This document shows positions 25,922 through 34,175 of a stretch of DNA of 64,000 bases, piece by piece. Origin of the DNA: Burkholderiales bacterium Ga0077543 (GTDB lineage: Bacteria > Pseudomonadota > Gammaproteobacteria > Burkholderiales > Burkholderiaceae_C). Where the stretch lies: positions 78,950-142,949 of the forward strand of contig LNET01000073.1 in the NCBI GenBank assembly GCA_001464055.1. The letters are read 5' to 3'. A program made the position numbers and the translations under genes. Within the stretch, counting starts at the first letter, position 1. Every line of letters starts with the position of its first letter. The notes beneath the pieces were generated by a model that saw nothing but the letters and a program-made list of their open reading frames with translations, made no database searches and was not told the origin of the DNA.

Positions 25922-26365
25922 TCATGGGACGATTCGACTGAAGCTTGCGTAGTGGTCGGAGGTATAGAAACAGACTTCAGGCTGGTTCGGAGGTATCCCG
26001 CCGCAAACAATGCGGCGTGCACCCCTGTTTCGGGCGCCTGGGGTCTTCACGGTGTATTCGCGGTAGTGCCCGCGTGGCTGCCGAGGCAACAAGCGCTCGC
26101 GGTTGAAGAACACCGTACCGTCTTTCTGGTACGGGAAAGGCCCGCCTTTGAGGATGAGCCGGTGTGTCGCCTGCGCCTCACGCGGCAGCGTGGTCAGAGC
26201 GACCGGCGGCAAGCCGACGTTCGTTTCTGGCGTGCGCGCTGCGCTTGGTCCCGGTAAGCCGACCGACAAGCCGGCCGCTGCCAAGGTCAGCAGACCCGAC
26301 AGCCCCCACTTGAGCAAGGCCTGCCTAGGCGCCACGCGCTGGCAGGCTGAACCGGTCGAAAACAC
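25922..26365 (-). CDS. Secreted barnase/RNase Sa-type guanyl-specific ribonuclease
   Basis: 147 aa from GTG 26365. A hydrophobic segment (WGLSGLLTLAAAGLSVGLPG) acts as signal peptide. The catalytic domain has the microbial RNase layout: GGPFPYQKDGTVFFNRE, GHYREYTV with the general-base Glu, GARRIVCGG and TSDHYASF with the general-acid His. It cleaves RNA 3' of G and is toxic in the cytoplasm, hence the barstar gene 71 bp downstream. Two cysteines may form a disulfide. Role could be nutrient scavenging or competition; no secretion-system marker is attached. Confidence 0.92.
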   Translation of the reverse strand: MFSTGSACQRVAPRQALLKWGLSGLLTLAAAGLSVGLPGPSAARTPETNVGLPPVALTTLPREAQATHRLILKGGPFPYQKDGTVFFNRERLLPRQPRGHYREYTVKTPGARNRGARRIVCGGIPPNQPEVCFYTSDHYASFSRIVP

Positions 26366-26410
26366 GGGTTAACCCTGCGAAATCAAACCAGAATGGTATC
26401 GGAGTGGCCC

Positions 26411-26460
26411 CAAAAACTCAAGTCCATTGCCCAAAAATGGGGCAAACCCCGCTTGAAGTT
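26411..26460 (-). terminator. Probable maeB terminator
   Basis: In the 200-bp gap between maeB and the RNase gene, the minus strand reads GGGG TTTG CCCC followed by ATTTTT, a small Rho-independent hairpin. A second, wider dyad surrounds it: AACTCAAG (26415-26422) against CTTGAAGTT (26452-26460), and TTGCCC (26427-26432) against GGGCAA (26440-26445), again followed by T's on the minus strand. It would insulate the toxin pair from maeB. Confidence 0.5.
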
Positions 26461-26565
26461 TGTGGGCGCTTACATGGGCATGCTTCTCGTCTTCACGACA
26501 CATCGAGGTCGTGTCACGGAAGCGACAAGCCACGCGAACGCCGCTTTGGTGCGCTGCTCAGGCGG

Positions 26566-28953
26566 TTACACCGACGCGCGGCCCGCCTGGGCGTCGGCCA
26601 CGGTGATGGCGGTCATGTTGACGATGCGGCGCACAGTCGCCGAGGGCGTCAGCACATGCACGGGCAGGTCGGCGCCCAGCAGTACCGGGCCGATGGCGAT
26701 GCCGCCCCCGGCAGCCACCTTCAGCAGGTTGTAGGCGATGTTGGCGGCGTCGATGTTCGGCAGCACCAGCAGGTTGGCGTCGCCCTGCAGCGTGCTGTGG
26801 GGCATCAGCACCCGGCGGGCGGCGCTGTCCAGGGCGACGTCGCCGTGCATTTCGCCGTCCACTTCCAGCCAGGGGGCCTGTACCCGCAGCAAGGCCAGCG
26901 TGTCGCGCATCTTCCTGGCGCTGGCGCTGTCGCTGGTGCCGAAGTTCGAATGCGACAGCAGCGCTGCACGCGGCGTCACGCCGAAGCGCATCATTTCCTC
27001 GGCCGCCATGCAGGTGATCTCGGCCAGTTCGGCCGGGCTCGGATCGACGTTGACGTGGGTGTCGACCAGGAAGATCTGGCGGCCGGGCAGCATCAGGCCG
27101 TTCATGCAGGCGTAGACCGGCACGTCCTGAGCGGTGCTGGGGCAGCCTCCCTTGCGCTTGCCGATGACCTGGTCGATGTAGTGCAGGTGTTGTACAGGCG
27201 TGCCCCAGGTGCCGCAGATCAAGCCGTCGACCTCGCCCTTTTTCAGCAGCATCGAGCCGATCAGCGTGAGGCGCCGACGCATCTCGATCTTCGCCACCTG
27301 GACGGTCACCCCCTTGCGCTCGGTCATGCGGTGATAGGTCTGCCAGAAGTCGCGGTAGCGATGGTCCTGCTCGACGTTCACGACGTCGTAGTCCAGGCCT
27401 TCCTGCAGCCGCAGGCCGAACTTCACGATGCGGGTCTGGATGACGGCCGGCCGGCCGATCAAGGTCGGCCGCGCCAGGCCTTCGTCGACCACCACCTGCA
27501 CCGCCCGCAGCACGCGTTCTTCTTCGCCTTCGGCATATGCCACGCGCTTGGCGATGGCCCGCTTGGCCACCTGGAAGATCGGCTTCATCGTGTTGCCGCT
27601 GGCATAGACGAAGCTCTGGAGCTTTTCGCGGTAGGCGTCGAAGTCGGCCACGGGCCGGGTGGCCACGCCGGATTCGAAGGCCGCTTGGGCCACTGCCGGG
27701 GCGATCTTCATCATCAGCCGCGGGTCGAAAGGCTTCGGAATCAGGTACTCTGGCCCGAAGCTCAGGTTGGCCCCGGCGTAAGCCGCAGCCACCACCTCGC
27801 TCTGTTCGGCCTGTGCCAGTTCGGCAATGGCGTGAACCGCAGCGATCTCCATTTCGTCGGTCACCGTCGTCGCCCCGCTGTCCAGCGCACCGCGGAAGAT
27901 GTACGGGAAACACAGGACGTTGTTGACCTGGTTCGGGTAGTCGCTGCGGCCAGTGGCGATGATGGCGTCGGAACGAACGGCCCGCACTTCGTCGGGGCGG
28001 ATCTCGGGTGTGGGGTTGGCCAGCGCGAAGATCACGGGGTTTGGTGCCATCGCAGCCACCATGTCGGGCTTCAGGACGCCACCCGCCGACAGTCCGAGAA
28101 AGATGTCGGCACCCTGAATGACCTCGGACAACTTGCGCAGCGCTGTCTTCTGGGCGAAGTGGATCTTGTCCTCGTCCATCAGTTCGGTGCGGCCGTCATA
28201 GACCACGCCGGCGAGGTCGGTCACCCAGATGTTCTCGCGCCTGACGCCCAGCTTCACCAGGAGACCCAGGCAGGCCAGAGCCGCGGCGCCGGCACCGCTG
28301 GTCACCAGCTTGACCTCGCCAATGCGCTTGCCCTGGACCTTCAGGGCGTTGATCAGCGCCGCGCCGACGACGATGGCGGTGCCGTGCTGGTCGTCGTGAA
28401 AGACCGGGATCTTCATGCGCTTGCGCAGTTCCCGCTCGACGTAGAAGCAGTCGGGTGCCTTGATGTCCTCCAGGTTGACGCCGCCGAACGTCGGCTCGAG
28501 CGCTGCGATCACGTCGACCAGCTTGTCGAGGTTCTTCTCGTTGATTTCCAGGTCGAAGACATCGATGCCGGCGAACTTCTTGAACAGCACCGCCTTGCCT
28601 TCCATCACCGGCTTCGCCGCGAGCGGGCCGATGTCGCCCAGGCCCAGCACCGCCGTGCCGTTGGTGACCACGGCCACCAGGTTGCCGCGCGCGGTGTAGC
28701 GGAAGGCATTGGCCGGGTCTTCGACGATGGCCTCGCAGGCGAATGCCACGCCCGGGCTGTAGGCCAGGGCCAGGTCGTGCTGGTTGACCATCTGCTTGGT
28801 TGCAGCGATCTCCAGTTTGCCGGGCGTCGGAAACTCGTGGTACTCCAGCGCCGCACGCTTCAGTTCAGCGGCCCGGTCTTCCTGGGAGCGCTCGGCGTTC
28901 GGTTCGCCGTTCGGTTCACTCTTCTTGCTGGAATTGTTCGAGTCGGTGGACAT
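26566..28953 (-). CDS. maeB: NADP-dependent malic enzyme (MaeB type)
   Basis: 795 aa. MaeB decarboxylates malate to pyruvate with NADP. N-terminal malic domain (about 20-430): [47 protein letters not shown] and the NAD(P) site [14 protein letters not shown]-terminal ~330 residues resemble phosphotransacetylase, a regulatory part in large malic enzymes. AGGAG 9 nt before ATG 28953 supports this start; the frame could extend 10 codons. Divergent from a DctS/DctR-like two-component system, so C4-dicarboxylate use is the likely theme. Confidence 0.95.
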   Translation of the reverse strand: MSTDSNNSSKKSEPNGEPNAERSQEDRAAELKRAALEYHEFPTPGKLEIAATKQMVNQHDLALAYSPGVAFACEAIVEDPANAFRYTARGNLVAVVTNGTAVLGLGDIGPLAAKPVMEGKAVLFKKFAGIDVFDLEINEKNLDKLVDVIAALEPTFGGVNLEDIKAPDCFYVERELRKRMKIPVFHDDQHGTAIVVGAALINALKVQGKRIGEVKLVTSGAGAAALACLGLLVKLGVRRENIWVTDLAGVVYDGRTELMDEDKIHFAQKTALRKLSEVIQGADIFLGLSAGGVLKPDMVAAMAPNPVIFALANPTPEIRPDEVRAVRSDAIIATGRSDYPNQVNNVLCFPYIFRGALDSGATTVTDEMEIAAVHAIAELAQAEQSEVVAAAYAGANLSFGPEYLIPKPFDPRLMMKIAPAVAQAAFESGVATRPVADFDAYREKLQSFVYASGNTMKPIFQVAKRAIAKRVAYAEGEEERVLRAVQVVVDEGLARPTLIGRPAVIQTRIVKFGLRLQEGLDYDVVNVEQDHRYRDFWQTYHRMTERKGVTVQVAKIEMRRRLTLIGSMLLKKGEVDGLICGTWGTPVQHLHYIDQVIGKRKGGCPSTAQDVPVYACMNGLMLPGRQIFLVDTHVNVDPSPAELAEITCMAAEEMMRFGVTPRAALLSHSNFGTSDSASARKMRDTLALLRVQAPWLEVDGEMHGDVALDSAARRVLMPHSTLQGDANLLVLPNIDAANIAYNLLKVAAGGGIAIGPVLLGADLPVHVLTPSATVRRIVNMTAITVADAQAGRASV

Positions 28954-29032
28954 CGCGGCGGTCTCCTGGGCGGCCCTGGGCAAGGCGGGTCGCGGATTGT
29001 AGGTAGCGGAGTGTCATCGCGCCGGGCGGGCC

Positions 29033-31318
29033 ATGCCCATGCGCGAAACTGCGTACGGCTTTGCGGCCGGTGGCAGACAGAATCGGACCATCGTGGCCCT
29101 TCCACCCCAAGCCGTGCCCGCCGAGCAGCCTGCCGTGCCGGCAACACGCGGCGCGCGCCGCTGGCGCCGCGTGCTGCTGTGGGGCGCGCTGCTGGGCCTG
29201 TTGGCAGTGGCACAGACTCTGCTGGTGGTGCTGACCGTGAAGGTCGAGGCCGCGCGGGCCCAGGAGGAGGCCGACAGCATGGCGGCCGAGGTGGCCAGCA
29301 ACCTGCGACGCGAAATGCTGCGCTCCAGCCAGCAACTGATGACGCTGGGCTGGGGCGAGCCGCCCCTGGCGGTCTGGCGCAGCGGCGCGATCGAACTGCT
29401 CAAGTCCCGCCCCGAGATCCGCCGCATCGAGCGTCGCGACAGCACCTTCGGGGTCGTCGACCAGGTTGAAACGCCTTTCGGTTCGGGCCTGTTCGAGCAC
29501 ATTCCACGTGCAAGCCTGCGCGTCGACGGCGACGTGGCCTGCGCGGCGGCTCGTCGCAGCAGCGCACCCACGTTTTCTCGCAGCTACTTCGTCCCCTTGT
29601 CGGGCGGCCAGGGCCTCGAGGTCGTGGACCTGTGCGTGCCGGTGCTCGACGGTGGCCAACAGGTGGGCTATCTGGTCGGCAGTGTCGCGCTGGCGGCGCT
29701 GCTCGACGCCGCGCTGCCGGCAGTCGGCGGGCAGCGCTACGAATTCAGTTTCGTCGAAGGTGACGGCACACGCCTGGCGCGCACGGGACCGGCGCGAGGT
29801 ACCGGCGTCTATCTCGCAGAGCGCCTGGTCGACCTGCCCGGCAATGCCCTGCAGTTGCGCGCCGACAGCACCGCCGGCCGCCCGAGCCTCATTCCGAACC
29901 TGGCCACGGCCTTGGTACTGGGCTTGTCGCTGGCCTTGTTCGCCGTGGTCCTGCTCCTGGCGCGCGACGTGCGCCGCCGCGCCGACGCGGAGCGCGCACT
30001 GGCCGAGGCGCTGGCATTCCGCAAGGCCATGGAAGATTCGCTCAGCACCGGCTTGCGCGCGCGCGACCTGCAAGGCGCCATCACCTACGTCAACCCGGCC
30101 TTCTGCGCCATGGTGGGCTTTTCCGCTGCCGAACTGCTGCGGCCCGGCGCCGGCGCCGGCGCCCGCCCGGGTCAGCCATCTGCTGCGCCTTATGCGCCGC
30201 CATACTGGCCGCCCGAACAGGCCGAGGAATACCAACTGCGGCAGCAAACCCGGCTGCTGGCCCAGCCGGCCCGGCCGCGCGATCTGGGCGACGCACGCGG
30301 AGGCTTCGAGACCGTCTTCATGCGCAAGAACGGCGAGCGTTTCCCAGTCATGATCTACGAGGCCCCGCTGGTCGACGGCAGTGGCCGCCACACGGGCTGG
30401 ATGAGCGCCATCGTCGACATCAGCGCGCAGCGTCGCGTCGAGGAAATCTCGCGGCAGCAGCAGGACCGACTGCAGGCCACGGCAAGGCTGGCCACGGTCG
30501 GCGAGATGGCCTCGCTGCTCAGCCACGAACTGAATCAGCCGCTGGCAGCCATTGCCAGCTATGCCAGCGGTTCCCTGAACCTGCTGGACGCCGCGCCCGG
30601 TGACGGCGCCGGCCTGCCGCCGCTGCCGCCGGAAGAAGAACGCGGCTTGCTGCGCCAGGCGGTGGCGCGCATTGCCGAGCAGGCCGAACGCGCCGGCCGC
30701 ATCATCAAAAGTGTTCATGGCTTCGTGCGCAGGCGCGAGCAGCAACACGAGGCGCTGGGTGCCGACCTCCTGCTGGAAGCCGTGTTGCCGCTGGTCCGGC
30801 TGCAGGCGCGCAAGACTGGTACGCGCATCGAGGTCGACGTCCTGCCCGTTTCGCAGCCGCTGCCCAGCGCCGGGCGCACGCCGCGTGTGCGTTGCGACCG
30901 CACGATGATCGAGCAGGTGCTGATCAACCTCACCCGCAATGGCATCCAGGCGATGGAGGCGGCCACACCGCTGGCCGAACGTGTGCTGACCCTTCGAGTT
31001 CGCCAGACCCACGAGCGCTGGGTGACCTTCAGCGTCATCGATGCCGGCCCGGGCATCCCGGCCGACGTGGCCGCGCGCCTGTTCACGCCGTTCTTCACCA
31101 CTCGAGACGAAGGGATGGGCCTGGGCCTGAGCCTGTGCCGCACGGTGATCGAGCAGCACGGCGGTGCACTCGACTTCGGCCCCGGGCCGCTGCAGCCGGG
31201 ATTGCCGCCTGGCACCCCCCGCGGCACCGAGTTCCGCTTCACCCTGCCCGCGCCGCGCACGCCGGATCCGGCCGAGCCGGCCAAAAAGGAAGACACTGCG
31301 GGCCTGGAAACCCGCTGA
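29033..31318 (+). CDS. PAS sensor histidine kinase (DctS-like)
   Basis: 761 aa membrane kinase. TM1 near residues 45-70, a ~210-residue periplasmic sensor, TM2 near 285-310, then a PAS domain (DLQGAITYVNPAFCAMVG onward), a HisKA domain with phospho-acceptor His498 in LLSHELNQPL, and an ATPase domain with N-box LINLTRNGIQAM, G1 DAGPGIP and G2 GMGLGLS. The layout matches DctS/FixL-type kinases. The response regulator starts 22 bp later. In Rhodobacter and Burkholderiales such pairs control C4-dicarboxylate uptake; neighbour maeB supports this. ATG 29039 and GTG 29092 are alternative starts. Confidence 0.88.
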   Translation: MPMRETAYGFAAGGRQNRTIVALPPQAVPAEQPAVPATRGARRWRRVLLWGALLGLLAVAQTLLVVLTVKVEAARAQEEADSMAAEVASNLRREMLRSSQQLMTLGWGEPPLAVWRSGAIELLKSRPEIRRIERRDSTFGVVDQVETPFGSGLFEHIPRASLRVDGDVACAAARRSSAPTFSRSYFVPLSGGQGLEVVDLCVPVLDGGQQVGYLVGSVALAALLDAALPAVGGQRYEFSFVEGDGTRLARTGPARGTGVYLAERLVDLPGNALQLRADSTAGRPSLIPNLATALVLGLSLALFAVVLLLARDVRRRADAERALAEALAFRKAMEDSLSTGLRARDLQGAITYVNPAFCAMVGFSAAELLRPGAGAGARPGQPSAAPYAPPYWPPEQAEEYQLRQQTRLLAQPARPRDLGDARGGFETVFMRKNGERFPVMIYEAPLVDGSGRHTGWMSAIVDISAQRRVEEISRQQQDRLQATARLATVGEMASLLSHELNQPLAAIASYASGSLNLLDAAPGDGAGLPPLPPEEERGLLRQAVARIAEQAERAGRIIKSVHGFVRRREQQHEALGADLLLEAVLPLVRLQARKTGTRIEVDVLPVSQPLPSAGRTPRVRCDRTMIEQVLINLTRNGIQAMEAATPLAERVLTLRVRQTHERWVTFSVIDAGPGIPADVAARLFTPFFTTRDEGMGLGLSLCRTVIEQHGGALDFGPGPLQPGLPPGTPRGTEFRFTLPAPRTPDPAEPAKKEDTAGLETR

Positions 31319-31340
31319 CCTCAGCCACGCCCGCAGCCGC

Positions 31341-32006
31341 ATGCCGATCGATCCCCGCCTGGGCATCCCGATGGTCTACCTGGTCGACGACGAAGATGTC
31401 GTTCGAGAAGCCCTGGCCTGGCTGCTGCGTTCTCGCCGGCTGCTCAGCGAAGGCTTCAACAGCGCCGATGCCTTCGAAGCCTGGCTGGCGCAGCGCGGCG
31501 GCCCGGGCGATTGGCCGACTTCTCCTTCATGTCTGGTGCTGGACGTGCGCATGCCGGGCACCAGCGGGCTGGTGCTGTTCGAGCGACTGGCGGAACAGGG
31601 CTGGCTGACGCAACTTCCGGTCATCTTTCTCACCGGCCACGGCGATGTGCCTACCGCGGTGGCCGCGGTCAAGCGCGGCGCTTTCGACTTCGTCGAGAAG
31701 CCGTTTTCGAACAACCTGCTCGTCGACCGCGTCGACCAGGCCCTGGCAAAGAGCGCCGCTGCCCTGGTAAGGCGCCAGCAACGTGCAGCCGGCGCCCGCG
31801 CCCTGGCCGAACTGACCGAGCGCGAGCGCGAGGTCATGCGCCTGGTGGTGGAAGGCCGGCCGAACAAGCTGATCGCCGACGCCCTGGACATCAGCGTGCG
31901 CACGGTGGAGGTGCATCGCGCGCGCGTCTTCGACAAGATGGACGTCAAGTCCGCAGTCGAGCTGGCGAACCGGCTGCGCGACGACGACCCGGAGGGTGCG
32001 GCTTGA
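31341..32006 (+). CDS. FixJ/DctR-type response regulator
   Basis: 221 aa: receiver domain (residues 10-130) with acidic pocket VDDEDV, phospho-acceptor Asp68 in LVLDVRMPG, Thr in FLTGHGD and Lys in FVEKPF. A LuxR-type helix-turn-helix follows (LTEREREVMRLVVEGRPNK, IADALDISVRTVEVHRARV). It is the partner of the kinase just upstream and probably regulates dicarboxylate genes (inference). The stop overlaps the thiL start in TTGA. Confidence 0.92.
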   Translation: MPIDPRLGIPMVYLVDDEDVVREALAWLLRSRRLLSEGFNSADAFEAWLAQRGGPGDWPTSPSCLVLDVRMPGTSGLVLFERLAEQGWLTQLPVIFLTGHGDVPTAVAAVKRGAFDFVEKPFSNNLLVDRVDQALAKSAAALVRRQQRAAGARALAELTEREREVMRLVVEGRPNKLIADALDISVRTVEVHRARVFDKMDVKSAVELANRLRDDDPEGAA

Positions 32007-32980
32007 GCGACCTTGGCGGCGAATTCGGGCTGATCGCGCGCCATTTCACCCGCCCCGCGCGCGGCGGCCGCGTCGTGCTCGGTGTCGGCGACGACTGCGC
32101 GCTGGTCCAGCCCGATGCCGGCCAGCAGTTGGCGATCAGCAGCGACATGCTCGTCGAAGGCCGGCACTTCCTGGCCACCGTGCCGCCTGAGCGCCTGGGC
32201 CATAAGGCGCTGGCGGTGAATCTGTCGGACCTGGCAGCTTGTGGCGCCGAGCCTCTGGCCTGCACCCTGGCGCTGGCGCTGCCGCGGATCGACGACGAAT
32301 TCCTGGCCGGCCTGGCCCAGGGCCTGTGGGCGCTGGCCGACGCACACGGCATGGCCCTGGTGGGCGGCGACACCACGGCCGGGCCCTTGAACATCTGCAT
32401 CACCGTGTTTGGCCAGGTGCCGCCCGGCCAGGCGCTGCTGCGCAGTGGCGCGCGCCCCGGCGACGAGCTCTGGGTCAGCGGGACGCTGGGCGATGCGCGG
32501 CTGGCGCTCGAGGCCTTTCGTGGCCGGGTGTCGGTTGCGGCGCTGGGCGCCGACTTCGATCGGGTGCGCCTGGCCATGGAACTGCCACAGCCGCGGGTGG
32601 CGCTCGGCTTGGCGTTGCGCGGCGTGGCCAGCAGCGCCATCGATCTGAGCGACGGCCTGGCCGGCGACCTGGGCCATGTGCTGCAGCGGTCGGCGGTCGG
32701 CGCCACGGTCGATGCAGACGCGTTGCCGCGCAGTGCCGTGCTCGCCGCACAGCCCCTGGCGATGCAGCTTCAATGCCTGCTGGCCGGTGGCGATGACTAC
32801 GAACTGCTGTTCACCGCGCCGCCCGGCCGGCGCGACGCCGTGCTGGCCGCCGCGCGCCAGGCGGGAGTGCCGGTCAGCCGCTGCGGCCGCATCGATGTGG
32901 CACCAGGCCTGCGCATCGAAGACGGCCACGGCCAGCCTGTCGACGGCCAGTGGCGCGGCTTCGACCACTTCAGCGCCTGA
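32003..32980 (+). CDS. thiL: Thiamine-monophosphate kinase
   Basis: 325 aa. ThiL phosphorylates thiamine phosphate to the active diphosphate. Motifs: GVGDDCALV, AISSDMLVEGRHF, LGHKALAVNLSDLAACGAEP (20 residues, the core metal-binding region), ALVGGDTTAG, SSAIDLSDGLAGDL and LAGGDDYELLFT. The start is TTG 32003, overlapping the regulator stop by 3 nt, because EFGLIARHF is the conserved N-terminus. Followed by pgpA 13 bp on, the common thiL-pgpA pair. Confidence 0.95.
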   Translation: MSDLGGEFGLIARHFTRPARGGRVVLGVGDDCALVQPDAGQQLAISSDMLVEGRHFLATVPPERLGHKALAVNLSDLAACGAEPLACTLALALPRIDDEFLAGLAQGLWALADAHGMALVGGDTTAGPLNICITVFGQVPPGQALLRSGARPGDELWVSGTLGDARLALEAFRGRVSVAALGADFDRVRLAMELPQPRVALGLALRGVASSAIDLSDGLAGDLGHVLQRSAVGATVDADALPRSAVLAAQPLAMQLQCLLAGGDDYELLFTAPPGRRDAVLAAARQAGVPVSRCGRIDVAPGLRIEDGHGQPVDGQWRGFDHFSA

Positions 32981-32993
32981 ACGGCCGCAACCG

Positions 32994-33524
32994 ATGGACG
33001 CTGCCATCCGCCCGAATGCAGGCTTCATGCGGCGGCATCCTGCCCACTGGGTGGCGCTGGGCTTCGGCAGCGGGCTTTCGCCCATGGCTCCGGGCACGGT
33101 GGGAAGCTTGTGGGGCTGGGTCGCTTTCCTGGTGCTGGACCGGCTCTGGCCTGAGCTGCCCTGGGGCTGGCTGGTGGCGGCGGCTTTGCTGGGCGGGTTG
33201 TGGGCCTGCACGCTGACCGCGCAGCATCTGGGCACCGCAGATCCAGGTGCCATCGTCTGGGACGAGATCGCCGCGATCTGGCTCGTGATGTGGCTTTGGA
33301 CGCCGGCCGGTTTCTGGGCGCAACTGCTGGCGTTCGGGCTGTTCCGCTACTTCGATGCCGCCAAGCCGGGCCCGGTGGGTTGGGCGGATCGCCTGTTCAA
33401 GCTGCAGCCGGGGCAGCAAATCGGTTGGCGCCAGGGCTTGGGCATCCTTCTTGATGACTTGGTGGCGGCCGCTTGCACGCTGCTGACGCTGGCCCTGGGC
33501 TTGGCGCTGTGGACTCGTTGGTAA
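32994..33524 (+). CDS. pgpA: Phosphatidylglycerophosphatase A
   Basis: 176 aa inner-membrane enzyme that dephosphorylates phosphatidylglycerol phosphate in phospholipid synthesis. The PgpA signature is present: FGSGLSPMAPGTVGSLWG, the acidic IVWDEIAA, FRYFDAAKPGPVGWAD and LLDDLVAA, with three or four membrane helices. ATG 32994 follows thiL by 13 bp. Its last codons overlap the pncC start. Confidence 0.95.
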   Translation: MDAAIRPNAGFMRRHPAHWVALGFGSGLSPMAPGTVGSLWGWVAFLVLDRLWPELPWGWLVAAALLGGLWACTLTAQHLGTADPGAIVWDEIAAIWLVMWLWTPAGFWAQLLAFGLFRYFDAAKPGPVGWADRLFKLQPGQQIGWRQGLGILLDDLVAAACTLLTLALGLALWTRW

Positions 33525-34039
33525 CCGAAGGTAACGCCGAAGTCGGCGAATGTCTGCCGCAGGCCCTGGCCACGGCTTTGCGCTCAAGAAACTGGCGGCT
33601 GGCTACCGCTGAAAGCTGCACTGGCGGCCTGATCGCTGCAGCCTGCACCGAACTTGCCGGGTCCAGTGACTGGTTCGAACGTGGTTTCGTCACCTACAGC
33701 AACGCCTCCAAAACCGAGCTGCTGGGTGTGGATCCGAGCCTGATCCAGGCTCATGGCGCGGTCAGTCAGGAAGTGGCCGCTGCCATGGTGCGTGGCGCCC
33801 TGGCCAGGGCGCCAGTGCAGCTGGCCGTGGCCGTCACCGGCATCGCCGGGCCTGGCGGCGCGGTGCCCGGCAAGCCGGTCGGCACGGTCTGGCTGGGCTG
33901 GGGATGCGTCGGCGCCATTCAGACCGAACTGCTGCAGCTGCCTGGCGACCGCGCCAGCGTTCGCCAGGCCACCGTCGCTGCCGCCTTGCGCCGGCTGGTG
34001 GCAGTGGCGCGCGCAGCGCCAGCGAGACCACCTGCTTGA
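33509..34039 (+). CDS. pncC: Nicotinamide-nucleotide amidohydrolase (CinA C-terminal type)
   Basis: 176 aa single-domain CinA/PncC protein, which deamidates NMN to nicotinate mononucleotide for NAD recycling. Motifs: ATAESCTGGLIAA, FVTYSNASKTELLGV, AVTGIAGPGG and GTVWLGW. The N-terminal molybdopterin-like domain of long CinA is absent, as expected for this subtype. I use GTG 33509, overlapping pgpA by 16 bp; TTG 33518 is an alternative and neither has a good ribosome site. Operon thiL-pgpA-pncC. Confidence 0.92.
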   Translation: MDSLVTEGNAEVGECLPQALATALRSRNWRLATAESCTGGLIAAACTELAGSSDWFERGFVTYSNASKTELLGVDPSLIQAHGAVSQEVAAAMVRGALARAPVQLAVAVTGIAGPGGAVPGKPVGTVWLGWGCVGAIQTELLQLPGDRASVRQATVAAALRRLVAVARAAPARPPA

Positions 34040-34056
34040 GCAGGCCGCTATCCCAC

Positions 34057-34075
34057 CCCCCCTGTCAGCGGGGGG
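34057..34075 (+). terminator. C/G hairpin after pncC
   Basis: Six C's (34057-34062) pair with six G's (34070-34075) across a 7-nt loop, 18 bp past the pncC stop. No T run follows, so termination would be weak. The 136-bp gap also must contain the promoter of the Ig-like lipoprotein gene. Confidence 0.4.
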
Positions 34076-34175
34076 CAGTAAAGGCTTGCCTCCAGGCGGG
34101 CGGGGTGCCGGCTTGTGGCAAGCTCAAGCCCCGGCATGGTGCCGATGGTCCGCCCTTAACAAGAGTCCTGATCGA

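Noticed and set aside
26404..29469. Long plus-strand frame (1021 codons) opposite maeB
   Set aside because: Antisense shadow of maeB with His/Arg/Gln-rich sequence and no ribosome site.
28916..31366. Minus-strand frame of 816 codons opposite the sensor kinase
   Set aside because: Mirror of the kinase coding strand; composition of a shadow frame.
33509..34039. pncC as a truncated cinA
   Set aside because: Single-domain PncC is a normal, functional form and its motifs are complete.
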